Made by a program: the position numbers and the translations under genes. From Rhizophagus irregularis (taxonomy: Eukaryota > Glomeromycota > Glomeromycetes > Glomerales > Glomeraceae), in the NCBI RefSeq assembly GCF_026210795.1, contig NC_089442.1, positions 4,678,501 through 4,742,500 of the forward strand: DNA of 64,000 bases. The letters run 5' to 3'. The notes beneath the pieces were generated by a model. That model was not told where the DNA came from. It worked only from the letters and a program-made list of their open reading frames with translations, and made no database searches. Below, in pieces: positions 12,653 to 24,820 of the stretch (positions are counted from its first letter, which is position 1; every line of letters starts with the position of its first letter).

Positions 12653-14688
12653 TCAATAATGTGAAAATGAATGATTCGAACTTTTATTCAAAATTTCATT
12701 ATTTCCAGTTCCAGTTCCATTAATCGGGGTCAATCTTTTACTATTATTTGAAAAACTATAAACGGAAACGGAATCATTTTTACTATGCACACTTTGAGTT
12801 GTAGAAAAATAAGTTGTAGAAGCCAAACTTGAAATATCAATACTTGAATCAGATCTATGATGTGTAATTTGATGTTGTTCAATTGGAATTTCTCCAGATA
12901 AAAAATCTCCTAAATTATCATAAAATAACAATTCATCCCATCCTGATGTGTAAGGTGTGAATGGAGTTGGTAATGGATGATCATCATGTACAATTATTGA
13001 CTTTGTTTGTGTTTGTATTTCAGGAAGTGTTCTCTTTGATCTCTTTGATCTCTTCGATGATGATGGTGATTCTGACCTTGGTCTCTCAGAAAATGATGAG
13101 AATCCAATTTTTTGAATACTTCGTGATTTTGACGACATTTCCGTTGATATTGGCCTTCTGACAACACTCATCATTCTACCAAATGGAGCATTACTTTGAG
13201 TTGGTCTTACAGCACTAAATAATTATAAATAAATGAATTAGTAATTTATACCAAAAAAAAAAAATTACATATATGCAGTATATAAATAATAATGCTTACT
13301 TGTATATGATTATGAATTGAGCTATTTGAAGACTAATAGGTTCAACAAAATTCCAAATAATAAAATAAACAACATTAATTGAATCATTATTTTTAAATGA
13401 TGATTTATAAGAAATTCCAAAAATAAAATAAATTATTATAAAAAGAAATCCAAGGAATACGAAAACCATAACAACTGTAAATAAATTTATGGAAGCAACT
13501 TTTAAAGTTTCACGCTTCCATTGTAAAGTGAAATCACCATTTGGTTTATCTGATATTTCTTTTAAATCATTCATATGATATTTTAATAAAGAATTTAATC
13601 TATGCCAAAAATATAATAATATTGTTAAATATGTTGTTAACCAAAAAATCCAAATTAAATATTTTGTTGTAAATAATTTAATAGATATATACGGAATTTC
13701 TTCAATATCCGCATAATATCCAATATAATATGATATTGGTGTATTAACTATATATGGTCCAATCATTAAGAATGTTGCTCCGATATCAATTAAATATTTA
13801 TTCGGTATATATCGTCTATAATAATCAATTCTTGCAGGTTCCAATGTAGGTATTGAATATACTAGTAAAAAAGAAGAATAATAAAAAACGTTAAAATTTT
13901 ATAACGTGACATTTCACGTGAAATTTCACGGGACAATAAAATTTTACGTCATAATTTAAAATTCTGTAACTTCAAATATCACCTCCCCACACGTTAAATA
14001 TTCATCCCATGTTCACCCCCATGTTAAATATTCACCCTACGTTAAACAGAATTTCAAATTGTAACATTCTTATTATTAATTAACTCACTGATTCCAACAA
14101 GATATAATATCGAAAATGAAAACGATGTTTGTCTTGGTAGATCATCCACAACTGAAAAGTTAATTAAATGTAAGTATAACTGACTGATAAAAAGACATAT
14201 TATATGTATTATATGTAGTATATAACTTACTTTCCGCCCATATTGAACTTGAATATGCTCCTCTTATTAAAAAAATTTGACGAATGACATGTAATATACT
14301 GAAAGTGAGTGTTACTAAATGAAATGCATCATGAGGTCTTGGACGTATAATACCTGCGTATTTTTTTAAACGTTAATGCTTTTCAAATTTAATAAAGATC
14401 TTTGATAGCATATATATATATATACTTTATTTAATTACCTCTTTCTCTTGAAGGTGGAAATAATAAAGATTGTCCTTTATAATATATCCTATACCATAAA
14501 AATATTATAGAAGTTACAGCAATAAATGAGGCATAAGGAATTAGAATCCAACTTCCCGTCCTTAATAAATAAGATTCTAAACAATTATTTTCGTTTATTC
14601 GAAAATCACATACACATTCTAATTGTGCTTTAACATTTTGATGTGATTCCACACATGCTAAGGTAAAATTATTTATTAGTTGAACCAT
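12653..14688 (-). CDS. Multi-pass membrane protein, receptor-like (about 7 TM)
   Basis: Five exons on the minus strand with GT-AG borders and consistent phase: 14688-14439, 14353-14231, 14151-14089, 13861-13300, 13214-12653; 519 residues. The N-terminus (1-46) has four Cys (12, 25, 27, 36) and an Asn-Phe-Thr sequon and could be extracellular. Hydrophobic segments follow at WILIPYASFIAVTSIIFLW, FHLVTLTFSILHVIRQIFLI, SFSFSILYLVGIIYS, an IGATFLMIGPYIV stretch, YLIWIFWLTTYLTILLYFW, LFTVVMVFVFLGFLFIIIYF and NVVYFIIWNFVEPISLQIAQ. A long hydrophilic Ser/Arg-rich tail (about 170 residues) ends the protein. Seven segments with a Ser-rich cytoplasmic tail recall fungal GPCR-like proteins, but I see no family motif that proves it. 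The gene is convergent with the Kelch gene; the 3' ends are about 175 bp apart. Confidence 0.8.
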
Positions 14689-15642
14689 TTATATGCTAAT
14701 ATTTAAATAAACGCTTTTTTTTCCTTTTTCCTACCAACGAACACACTTTTTTTTTCTTTTTTTTTTTACAATATCATGAGTCGTTTATAAATTTATATGA
14801 AAATGTAAAAATGATGCTTTTTTTATGAATGAATGAATGCTGCTTAATGTTTATTAAAATTATTAAATGAACTATCGACTTAAAAGAATGAATACTTTCA
14901 TTAATTGGATAATAATAATAATTAATAATTATAATTAATAAATCGAAATGATGAAAGAGACTATATGAAAGTAAAGATGGGATAAATATACTTTTAACAA
15001 GAAGTGATGTATAAAATTTCACTTTTGTGATCAAAATAAATATGCAAAAATTTTTATTCAATGAATAAATATATATTGAATTGTTTGTTTTTTGTGACCT
15101 TCATTTAAAATGTCTCATATCGGTTAGTATCTAAGCATTTTGATGCTATCTGTAACAAGTAAAAGAGTAGAAAATTTTACACGAACACAGAATATAAATA
15201 GATAGTTTTCATTTATAATTTATCCATGCATCAAATATTATAAGTTTGTAATACATAAAAAATCCAATATGCATATAATTATATACGACTTAAAGAAAAA
15301 TTTTCTTTTTTGGGTGGAACTTATTGAAATTTTTTCCTTATTATTATTGTAACATTTAAATTTTTATTGATTAAATCACCTTTTTTTTAAGGGTTATGCG
15401 ATACAAAATCAAATAAATACGTAGAGATGGACGTATAGAAATTAATTAATGACGTAAAAAACTAAGAAGAAGCCGCACAATATCGGTTATTATTATTATC
15501 TAGATTGAACATTCTACAAGCAACCAAACATTCTATATGTTTAAATTTAGTAAGACTTAAAAATGTTTGAATATCACGATACCCTTTTATCATAATTTAT
15601 GTCACCATCGTCAATGTATACAAAATATTCGTTTAATCACAC

Positions 15643-15733
15643 GAGATAGAAGAATCTTTAACCGAGATTATAAGATAGAAGAAATCTTTAACCGAGGTTA
15701 CAAAATAGAATAAATCTTTAAACCGGATTTACA
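15643..15733. repeat. Three-copy 30-bp tandem repeat
   Basis: The unit GATAGAAGAAATCTTTAACC followed by GAGRTTAYAA recurs three times with slight divergence and a degenerate end. No coding sense. Confidence 0.65.
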
Positions 15734-17852
15734 GTATGTTTTTTGATCAGCAATGGCAAATTTATGTGTGGCGTTTCTCAAGCACATGTTTTTAATTAAC
15801 CAAAGAACTTGAACGTTTCACGCAAAGGTCTCAGAATTTTAAGGACCATGTTTAATATTGTTTGTATTAATTGCGCCATAAATTTTGTACAATGCTAATT
15901 GGACAACTAGATTTCTTTTTAGATTTTTTTTTTGAATTATGATTGAGCTGAACGAGTTTTGTATTTTGAGAAGGCAAAGCTTATCAACTAAAGAAACAAA
16001 GAAATTTGGCTAAAATTAATAAATAATAATAATATACAAATAATTTAAAATTGGTAAACAAATAATGAATGATTAGCGGAATACCTTAATCGAGTAAATA
16101 TTTCAGAAGAAATAAAAAAGGCATGGAAATGTTTTGAAATGTGTGAAATGAAATAATTAAAACTACGTTACATGTATCGTATTGAATTGAAAACAATTAA
16201 AACTTTTTAGGAATCTTTCTAAGTTTGAATAAAATTATCAATCGACTATTCTAATTGGGAAGATTAAAGTGTTTCATTAATGCTGCCTTAAGGAAAAAGT
16301 CGTCTGTGAATATTACGTGCTACGAAAAAGCAAAATAATTACGCAAAATAACTTTAAAAAAAAAAATGCCAATTTTCTTTTTTAAGTCTAATGATCAATA
16401 TCATGTTTCTTTATTTGTGCAACGGAAGAAATGTTAAAGAATTATTTCATACATTAAATAATAAAAAAAAACACAAACGCGAATATAATAACATTAAATA
16501 TATATCTAGCGTTATAATTCGACCGTTAAAGCAAAGTTGCCATAATTCGAAAAATGATCTGTAATGGCGTCAAGCCATACCATTGTGTGTAAATAATTTA
16601 GGCTGCAGTACAAAATATTGTTACCATATACAAACACGGTAACCTTTAAAAATAAAATCGATTATTCGAAAGCTAAAGTAATTTAACTATAATAAGAAAC
16701 AAAAGAAGTACGCAACCTCTGGTATTTGCAAATAGCAACATATAATTTCATTATTATCATGTAATCCGAATTTTAAGATATTGATGTTGTCAAACTGTAT
16801 TTTGCATTTTTATTCTAATAAAGAAACTTTTAAACCGCTCATGATTATCAAATAACCTAACTCATAATTATTAATTATATTTTGGCAGTATCACCACATT
16901 AAGGTTATCTGATGAAAATCATCGTTCCAGAAAAAACCGGATAATTTCGATACAATTCTCAGTAATTAAAGCTGTTAAAATATTTTTGCAATTTTAAGTA
17001 TACGATAAATTGGACTTCATTATAAAAAAAATTATGTGACCTTTAAACTGTACAATAAGAATGAATTTAATAATTTTAACCAGGTTTACTATACGAAATA
17101 ATTATATTAATATTTTGCATTAAATAGTAAAATGAAATTATTGTGAAATAAGTAAAAAGCTTATTGCTATAAGTATTAAATAAAAACTATTTATTCAACT
17201 TAACTATAGTATAATTACAGTACGTTACTTATACAATCAAACCTCAAATAACTTAATCTAATCAGATTTATTAAAAAGAAATTTTTAAAAACTTTTACTT
17301 ACAATTTATAATCAATCATGTGATTTGATATCGACCAATCATTTTCAGAATTCAGATCATGTGATATGCATTTTTATTTCATTATAAATATTATCATGTA
17401 CATGTATTAACTACTTGCCCACTTGACATAAAATAAAAAATGTATTAACTACTTGATTTAATAAATATTCCACAGTCTATCATCTTGCTTCAATTGAAAT
17501 TTCTGGATATAATAAAATTTCTTCTTTATTTAATTTTAATTTTTTAAAAAATTTATAGATTTTTCTTGTCCTTTTTTTTTTAAAGATAATTTGTAATTTT
17601 ATTAAAAAAAACTTATACTTTATTTATTATTATAAAATAAATATTCATTATAAATAATTAAAAAATATATTTTTTTATTTAATTAAAGTAAATAGATTTA
17701 TTTTTTTTTTTAGAAATAAAAGATAAAAATAAAAATAAAATAAAAAGTAAAACAAATTGTACTTTTAACTTTTATCATAAAACTAAAGAATCTAAAAACT
17801 AAAAGAAAGAAAAAAATTAGAAATAAAAAGCAAAAAATAAAATAATTTATAA

Positions 17853-18090
17853 TTTTTTTTTTTTCTGCAGCACATTTGCAGTTTTATTAAAGTAAAAAAA
17901 ACAAATTAGAAGAAACTATATATAAAATAAGTTCTAATAATATCTACTCTAATATAATTAAACTACAAACCACTCGTCATACATATAGTATTTCACATGT
18001 GCACTGTCGAGTAATCGTTTGACTCCGTAAGTAGACTTTGTTTAGAAACAGGTCACCATCTTAGACATAAGGCCCTATCTTCAACGTCAG
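17853..18090 (-). mobile_element. Retroposon 3' end with poly-A, minus orientation
   Basis: Read on the minus strand, the block ends in AATAAAACTGCAAATGTGCT, GCAG and then a run of 12 A (poly-T at 17853-17864 on the plus strand). A diverged copy lies at 25903-26150 and a fragment at 33522-33560, all in the same orientation. The polyadenylation-like signal plus A-tail suggests a SINE or a 5'-truncated LINE family. No coding part or target duplication was found. Confidence 0.5.
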
Positions 18091-19628
18091 GTAATCAAAA
18101 ATAATTTATAATTAATTATATTTTTTTTATAATTATCAAAATAAATTTAGTTATAATTTATAATATTAAAATTACTTTTTAAACTAATGAATTTAAAATT
18201 ATTTTAAATTAAAATTAGTTTAAAATAATTTAAAGAATTATTTCAAATTTCAAATTTTTTAAACTTAATAATTTTAAGCAAATTTTAATATTTTAAATTA
18301 ATTTCAAATCAATTTTAAAGTTTAAACTAGTTTAAAATTAATTTAGAAGGTTAAAATTAATTTAGAAAATGGAATTTAATTTAAAAGTTCAAAATTACAA
18401 ATGCTATTTATTATAATAATACTTTTCAAATTATTTATAGCAAAAAAATCATTATTTATTATGTTTTATATAATAAAAATAGTACAGTGCTCACTAATAA
18501 ATCACCAGCCACCTTTAAATTTATATAACTATTATGCAAATATAATTATATGTAAGAATTGGCCATTATATTTTAAATTTTATTAGAAAATTTAAAATTT
18601 CAATAGAGATTTTTAGGTATTAATAAAAAATTAAATAATTTATTCATCAATACTTTAATTTTTTAATAAAATTGTTTATTATAATTTATGGCATATCATT
18701 ATTAAAATATCATCAAAATTAATAAAATGATTAAAAAGTTATATACATTTAGCTAATATTTGCTAATTATTTGTAGATCATCAAGCGTTAACTAATGTAT
18801 TGAATTTGGCCAAATTTTTTTTTAAAAATATTTGGTTACAACTATTTATCTTTAAATTTTTTATCATAATAAAATTTAAGATTATAATTTATTCTTAATT
18901 TGATAATTTATTAATAATAAATAGATGTAAAATATATTTGTAAATATATGTAATTTATCAATTATTTTATTGATTTTAATAATACTTTATAATAATAGTA
19001 TATTAAAAATTATAGTAGACAATTTTATTTAAAAAAAACTATAATAAAACAAATATTTTAATATTATGATAATACTTAAAGATTCTATTAAAATTTTAAA
19101 TTTTCTGATAAAATTTAAAATATAATGGCTAATTCTTATTAAAATTACATATAATTTTTAAAGTAAATGTAATTCAATTTGATGACCAACTTTATTTATA
19201 TGATAAAAAGCAGGTTTATTATTAAAAAAAAAGTTTACATATGTCCATATTTGCGTAATAGTTATACAAATTTAAAGGTGACTGGTAATTTATTGGTAAG
19301 TGCTATATATTTAAGGTTGCTTGCCGAAACTAGAGGGTTTCGGCAGAATGGCATACGCGAAACTGCCGAAACTAGTTTCGCGAAATCATCAAGAAATGCT
19401 GAAACTGCGAAACCTATCAAAATCGCGAAACTGCCGTAACTTGCCGAAACTGTTTCGGCGTTTCGGCAATACTTTCTATATGATTTAATTAGAGTTTCGG
19501 CATTTAAACAATTTATAAGAATAAAGATTAAAGACAATATGATTTTTTGTATGTAAATATTTATTTTATAATATTTAATATTAAACTAATAAAATACACG
19601 ATTAAAAATATAATAAAAATTAAAATTT

Positions 19629-19770
19629 AATAATATCTTTATCTTCTATGTGGGGACCTGCTTCTACCTCTTCTTCTATCTCTACTTCTGTCCCGTCTTC
19701 TATCTCTACTTCTATCTCGTCTTCTATCTCTACTTCTATTTCGTCTTCTATCTCTACTTCTATCTACTTC
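19629..19770 (-). repeat. Arg/Ser-type repeat DNA just past the trihelix-like gene stop
   Basis: On the minus strand, 22-bp units of AGAAGTAGAGATAGAAGACG type recur four to five times. In one frame they encode RSRDRRR repeats ending in RSRSPHRR and a stop at 19631-19629. That frame is not the frame of the gene ending at 19764, so the block reads as an out-of-frame continuation of its Arg-rich tail, or as a simple repeat. Confidence 0.6.
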
Positions 19771-20310
19771 GATCGGGACCTAGATCGCGACCTTCTTCTT
19801 TCCCTTCGCAATCTATATTCATATCGACGTCGATCACGCGCAGCACGCTGCCGTCGATACTCTCGTCTAAACAGATCTAAAATCCAATAAAAATATTAAT
19901 GAATTGAATGAATTGCCTAAATAAAATTAATTTAAAATAATAATTAATAATAATTACCGGTTTGTAACCAGAATTCATCGTTCATATCAGCAAAACACGC
20001 TCTATCGAAACTATTTGGGCTTATAATAGGAATGTCGTCATCATTATTATTTATTATCCTACCGGAGGTTTTCATAACCTCGTTTGAGGGCATTCCATTT
20101 TGTTTGGCATTGCCTGGGTGTCGCTGCAAATCCCGTTGCAACGAACACCCTATTTGCTATTATTGTCCATGCATTTACATGATGACGGTTTGCAATTCTT
20201 TCGAATTGCTGATGTAAGTTTCTCCGCTCCGCGATTAATTGCCTAGCTGCGTTAATCGTCCATTGGAATACTGGTGGTGGCGATGGGACAAAAGGTACTA
20301 ATGCTGCCAT
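19764..20310 (-). CDS. Trihelix/Myb-SANT-like protein encoded in the hAT element
   Basis: Three exons, GT-AG and phase-consistent: 20310-20063, 20019-19958, 19876-19764; 140 residues. Residues about 12-85 look like a trihelix or Myb/SANT DNA-binding fold: W (FQWTINAARQLIAERRNLH), a second helix with W (NAWTIIANRV) and a third, TPRQCQTKWNALKRGYENL, the usual QC..KW..L pattern. After an acidic patch (MNDEFWLQT) the tail is very Arg-rich and ends RRSRSRSRSK. Many autonomous TIR transposons carry such a second DNA-binding gene beside the transposase (known for Harbinger; less usual for hAT). It probably binds element DNA or assists transposition (inference). The tail may be truncated, because RS-type repeats continue in another frame to 19629. 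Confidence 0.7.
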
Positions 20311-20650
20311 TTTTTATTTTTATGATTTTTTCGTAACTTGAAATTTGAAAATTAAATACAATTTGAAAATTAAAATACAATTTGGTTTTGAATTGCGAAA
20401 AAAAAATTCAAATTTCATAATATTTATAATAATTTTAAAATTCGTTATAATGTTTAAAACATGAACTGACGAACATAATAACATTCTACATAATTAAAGT
20501 ATTTGTAACAAAATAAACACAGTTTTGATTCTAATGTAATAAATTTAATTAACGCAGTTCTAAATTTTTTTTTGTAACGCAGTTCTTAAAATTTATTGAT
20601 CTAATGTAATAAATTTAATTAACGAAGTCCTTAAAACTTATTGATTCTAA

Positions 20651-20802
20651 TATAATATGCTTATCCTTATTCCTTAATTAAATTGCACTATTTTTAAAAT
20701 ATAATATGCTTATCCTTATTCCTTAATTAAATTGACTATTTTTAAAATATAATATGCTTATCCTTATTCCTTAATTAAATTGCAATGTTTTAAAATATAA
20801 TA
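20651..20802. repeat. Three-copy 49-bp tandem repeat inside the hAT element
   Basis: The unit beginning TATAATATGCTTATCCTTAT recurs at 20651, 20700 and about 20748 with few changes. Just before it (20520-20640) a looser repeat with AATTTAATTAACGCAGTTCT occurs two to three times. Both lie between the two genes of the element. Confidence 0.75.
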
Positions 20803-20978
20803 TAAAATTACAATTGCCTGCATTGCCTGCATAATTATATGTTAACTGGACTTTGATCGCGAATATTTTGCCCTGCATAATTACATCATTTATTTCCTAA
20901 ATAGTATCATTATTTAAATCACATGATATTAGAATTAATTCTCATTGGATTAACTATTGTAATTATTTCTCATTATTA

Positions 20979-23280
20979 TTATTCCTCATTATCATCATAA
21001 TTATCGTCATTATTATCACCGGCATCTATACCTAATACATCATCTATATCATAATCATAGTCACCTTCTCCGGGTCTCTTGTTATTACCACTATCATCAA
21101 CTTCATCATCTTCCGCATTATTTTCATCTGAATCATCCAATATATCTCTTGGAATATCGCCGATTTCACTAGTAATTGAATCATGCGATAAATTAACAAA
21201 TTGATCAATCCATAGACTTTCGATTACTACACGGCAATTGTCTTCGGGTATTGTTTCGCCGCTTGTAGTTAATCTCTGAGTAGAAGCTTGCTCCTCATTA
21301 TATTCCTCATCGTAAATTAAATCTCTGCAAAAAGCACTGCAATACGTATATTGATCTCATCATCACTAAGACGAGTATTCTTTTTTTGATCAATTCCATA
21401 AAATCCAAGTTCAGTTTTTGAATTGGATTTCCAATACAAAATTAATTTGCACATGGATTCTAGTTTATCCACATTAAGATTTAAGCGACGTTTATGAAAT
21501 AGCCATCCTAAAGTCGAAAATCCACGTTCGCAAGTTGCTGAGTTAGGACATATTGCAAATAGATAACTTGCAATTCTTGGCAGGACATCTGGTTCTGGTT
21601 CGGTATTAATATATTTCCACCAATTCACAGGATTATCTTTAGCAAAACCGATATCTAGGTCAAATGGCTCTTGCTCATTAATATATTTCTGTATTTGATC
21701 ACATAAAGTTTCAGCTTCGTAACGGTCGAAACCTAAATTTTTCCCGATTGAAGCTGCACATTTGATAATTCTCATGAGGGCGCATTTTTTAAGTGGCGCG
21801 TTTCTAAATCTGGGATCCATAAAAAAACAAGTAATATACTTATCATCATCGAATTCATCAAATCTTTCATTTATTACTTTGATACAATGACTTCGGAATG
21901 CAAGATTTAATGATTTGGGTAACTTTTTTAATGTAGCTGCAAGTCTTGCCAAGCTCAGGAAACAATCTGCAAGTGTAGCTCTTCTCGATTCTAATGAAAG
22001 TACCGCTTTTCTTAGAGGATCCAGAACAAACCCAAGAACTCGTAAATTTGAAAAAAAATTTCTCGATTGAATAATCGGTTTTATTTTATCATTTGTTAGC
22101 ACTTTATCGTGATCGCTGGCCATTTCTTCTAGTGCTGATTCCAAATTTATTACTGAATTTACGGATTCACTAGCAGTAGTCCAGCGTGTCTTGCAATATA
22201 ATTTTAATCCTCCTCCACTAATTCCTTTTTCTTTAATTATTTGAGCAAGTTTTGCATTAGCCTGATGAGAACTTCTAAAAAAGGTTGTCAAAATATTAAC
22301 ACGTTTTAATAAACGTTCCCCAAACTTCTCCTTGACGATGTCGCATGCAATTAAATTGATAGAATGTGCAACGCATCGCACATTCTCAATCTTTGGATGA
22401 TTCTCATGTATAATTTTTCGTGCATTACGAACATTGGCCGCATTATCAGAAACTACAGCATATATTCGATCTTCTCCAATACCTTCTATAACCTTTTCAA
22501 TTACCGTAACTAGATATTCTGCAGTGTGCGAATTTTCAGACAAATCAGAAAGTTGATAAAGATATTCTTTACGCGACAGAGTCATTACAATGAAGTTCCA
22601 AATTGAACGATGTGTACCAGACGTCCAACCATCAAAGGCTAAATTATAAATTAATATTATATAGTAAGTAAGATTAAATAAAAATGACGTATGATAGCCT
22701 ATTTAATTTAACAAACCTAACGTTAAATTCGTTTCCTTTTTAAGCTCAGAATTAACTTTGAAGTTCACTTGAGCTAATTCACGTTCAAGTAGTTGATTTA
22801 CTAATACTTCCCTTGTTGGTGTATTGTACCCGGCATTAAGCTCTTTTATAAAATTGATGAAAAAGGGATGTTCCACTACTCTAAACGCAATTCCGCACGC
22901 AATAAAAAATTTAACTAATGCACGATTAATTCGTGTACATCTTTGTTCGTTAAGCTCTGTTGAATCATGGTAATCATCCATGTTACTTTGACTCAGAGTA
23001 TTTTCTTTTTTGGATGACTTGGACTTATCTTGCCGTTCCATTACTTTAGTCGTATACCTTAACGAACTGCTGCTGGCGCATCTGGACAATGGTTTGAAAG
23101 ATGCTCTTCGAGCTTTGAAACTTCACCGCGTGACCATGTATTCTTACAGTACTTGCAGGAGGCGGCAAATTTGCCAGAACCAACAGCTTCTCCTTTATTA
23201 ATATCTTCCCAAATGCTATTAGGTGGGTGACCTCCTCTATTTTTCATTTTAATGGGTGAATCTTCTATGTGATCAGTCAT
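20979..23280 (-). pseudogene. hAT transposase with BED zinc finger, probably one or two frameshifts
   Basis: Exon 1 runs 23280-22717 and exon 2 starts at 22638 after a 78-bp GT-AG intron. The N-terminus holds a BED finger (CKYCKNTW...HLSNHC). At about 23053 the frame breaks (AAVR then a stop; the next frame continues LRYTTKVMERQDK), repaired by one base. The core has FDGWTSG and VVSDNAANV (the usual Asp residues) and the C-terminal hAT dimerisation block NSATCERGFSTLGWLFHKRRL. The main frame stops at 21317; an acidic Asp/Glu/Asn-rich tail continues in another frame from 21324 to a stop at 20979, so a second shift or an unseen intron is possible. Up to 21317 the repaired product would be about 628 residues. 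Cuts and pastes the surrounding element if active. Confidence 0.85.
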
Positions 23281-23842
23281 TTGAAACAGTTTATTATTAA
23301 TATTATTATTAAGAAAACGGAAGAAAGTAAAAGAAACTTTAGTTCAGTGTTAAAGGAGATGACGGAATTGGGTTTATTAAATGCATGTTACGCATTTTCC
23401 TTTAATGAATATAAGCCCCTTAAAAAAAAACTGTAAAAACGTGTAATATCGTAATATTAATATGGGAGTTAGAAATGAAAATTCTAACACTAGATAAAAG
23501 CTTAAAAGAACTAAGACGACGGTAAAATATTGAAGTTTAATCTTTTATCTGTAGATTATTTGATCATCTAAATTATATTATTAATTGGTGTAACTTGGCG
23601 TAACTATATGCAAATCTTATGATCAAGCTATGCGAACTACGGGAGAAACCTATTATAGAGGTTTCGGCATGTTTCGGCAGTTTCGCAATTTTGACAGGTT
23701 TCGCAGTTTCGGCGTTTCGGCATTTCGGCATTATATAAGTTATGCTTCACCTTTCAGCATTGTAAACATGGTTTTCGGCAAAGCAACCTTATATATATTA
23801 TTATATAATAATACATATTATAACAAAGACTATTTCTATTTG

Positions 23843-24201
23843 TACACTAGTGTGCGAAACACGGATCACGTGTTTATCATACTTTTCCGGTGATCTACAT
23901 AAAAATATCCTTTTATGGAATTTTGTGTAACGAATTTTCATTTTACTGAGAATCAAAATTGCCTTTTTTGGGTTGTGTAACGTTACTTCAGTATCCAAAA
24001 ATGGAAATTCAGGTAAATTTTGGCTGGAATTATAAATTTGGCCGAAATTATAGGGCGTGACATATAATATGTGACAAATAAGGTTTTTCTTACTGAAAAA
24101 ATTCTAAGTCCCTAGAATAAATAGTAAAAATGGAAAACTAGAAAGGTGTGACATGGGTGACAAATTAAGATCACGTGACCCGTGTTTCGCACACTAGTGT
24201 A
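23843..24201. mobile_element. MITE with CACTAGTGTGCGAAACACGG ends
   Basis: The left end TACACTAGTGTGCGAAACAC and the right end GTGTTTCGCACACTAGTGTA are near-perfect inverted repeats of about 30 bp (continuing to the RTCACGTG word), bounded by TA. The 359-bp body has no coding sense. Tc1/mariner-type non-autonomous element. The words ACACGGRTCA are shared with the element at 57613-58063. It lies about 50 bp right of the hAT element. Confidence 0.8.
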
Positions 24202-24470
24202 TTTTAAGAAATTTTCTATAACAAAATATCATTATAATAGATAGTACTTAAATTTTAAAAAATAGATTTTAATTTAAAAGGGCAGTTTTATATAATATTA
24301 ATAATTAAATATAAGATATTTTATGACTAAAATAAATTTTTAGATTGTTAAACTTAATTTTAAAAATAGGAAAAATTTATTTAATACCCTCCATTATTTT
24401 ACTGCAGTCTCATTTATACCATATGATAATCATATGATAAAATATATTTTAATTTTTTATGTATGTGATA

Positions 24471-24820
24471 TATATAAAATCATAACCTTTTAATTCTAAA
24501 CTAATCTTAAGTTTCATATTTAACACAATTATTAAATAATTTTAAAATTTTAATAGGTTTTTTATTGCTTTATTATTGTAAATATATATTAAATTACTAT
24601 AAATCCTAACTTTCTAACCCTAAACTAACTCTAACTAAAGTTTCATATCCAATACAATTATTAAACAACTTTAAAATTTTAATAGGTTTTTATTGCTTAT
24701 TATCAAAATATATATTAAATTACTTTCTAATTTTATAATCCTAAACTAACCTTAAGCCTTGCATTCAATACAATTATTACTTAATACAATTATTAAACAA
24801 CTTTAAATTTTAGTATATAA
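24471..24820. repeat. Three-copy tandem repeat, unit about 125 bp
   Basis: Each unit contains TCTAAACTAATCTTAAGTTT-like sequence, then CAATTATTAAACAACTTTAA and TTTTAATAGGTTTTTATTGC. Copies start near 24471, 24599 and 24723; the third carries a short internal duplication of TTAATACAATTATTA. Confidence 0.7.

Larger units (their letters stand above)
14689..19312. other. Long gene-free stretch left of the hAT element
   Basis: Upstream of the membrane-protein gene and extending to the hAT left end. I see no gene. It holds a three-copy 30-bp repeat (15643-15733) and a poly-A-tailed retroposon 3' end in minus orientation (17853-18090). The rest is A+T-rich sequence with many stops in all frames. 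Confidence 0.5.
19313..23790. mobile_element. hAT-type DNA transposon, about 4.5 kb
   Basis: The ends are inverted: left AAGGTTGCTTGCCGAAAC, right TTTTCGGCAAAGCAACCTT. Both ends continue as about 150-200 bp rich in GCCGAAAC/GTTTCGGC words, typical of subterminal transposase-binding repeats. The flanking 8 bp are ATATATTT on the left and ATATATAT on the right, a 7/8 match to an 8-bp target duplication as expected for hAT. Inside, on the minus strand, lie a BED-finger hAT transposase (20979-23280) and a smaller trihelix-like gene (19764-20310). The transposase carries one probable frameshift, so this copy may be recently inactivated or affected by sequencing errors. Confidence 0.85.
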
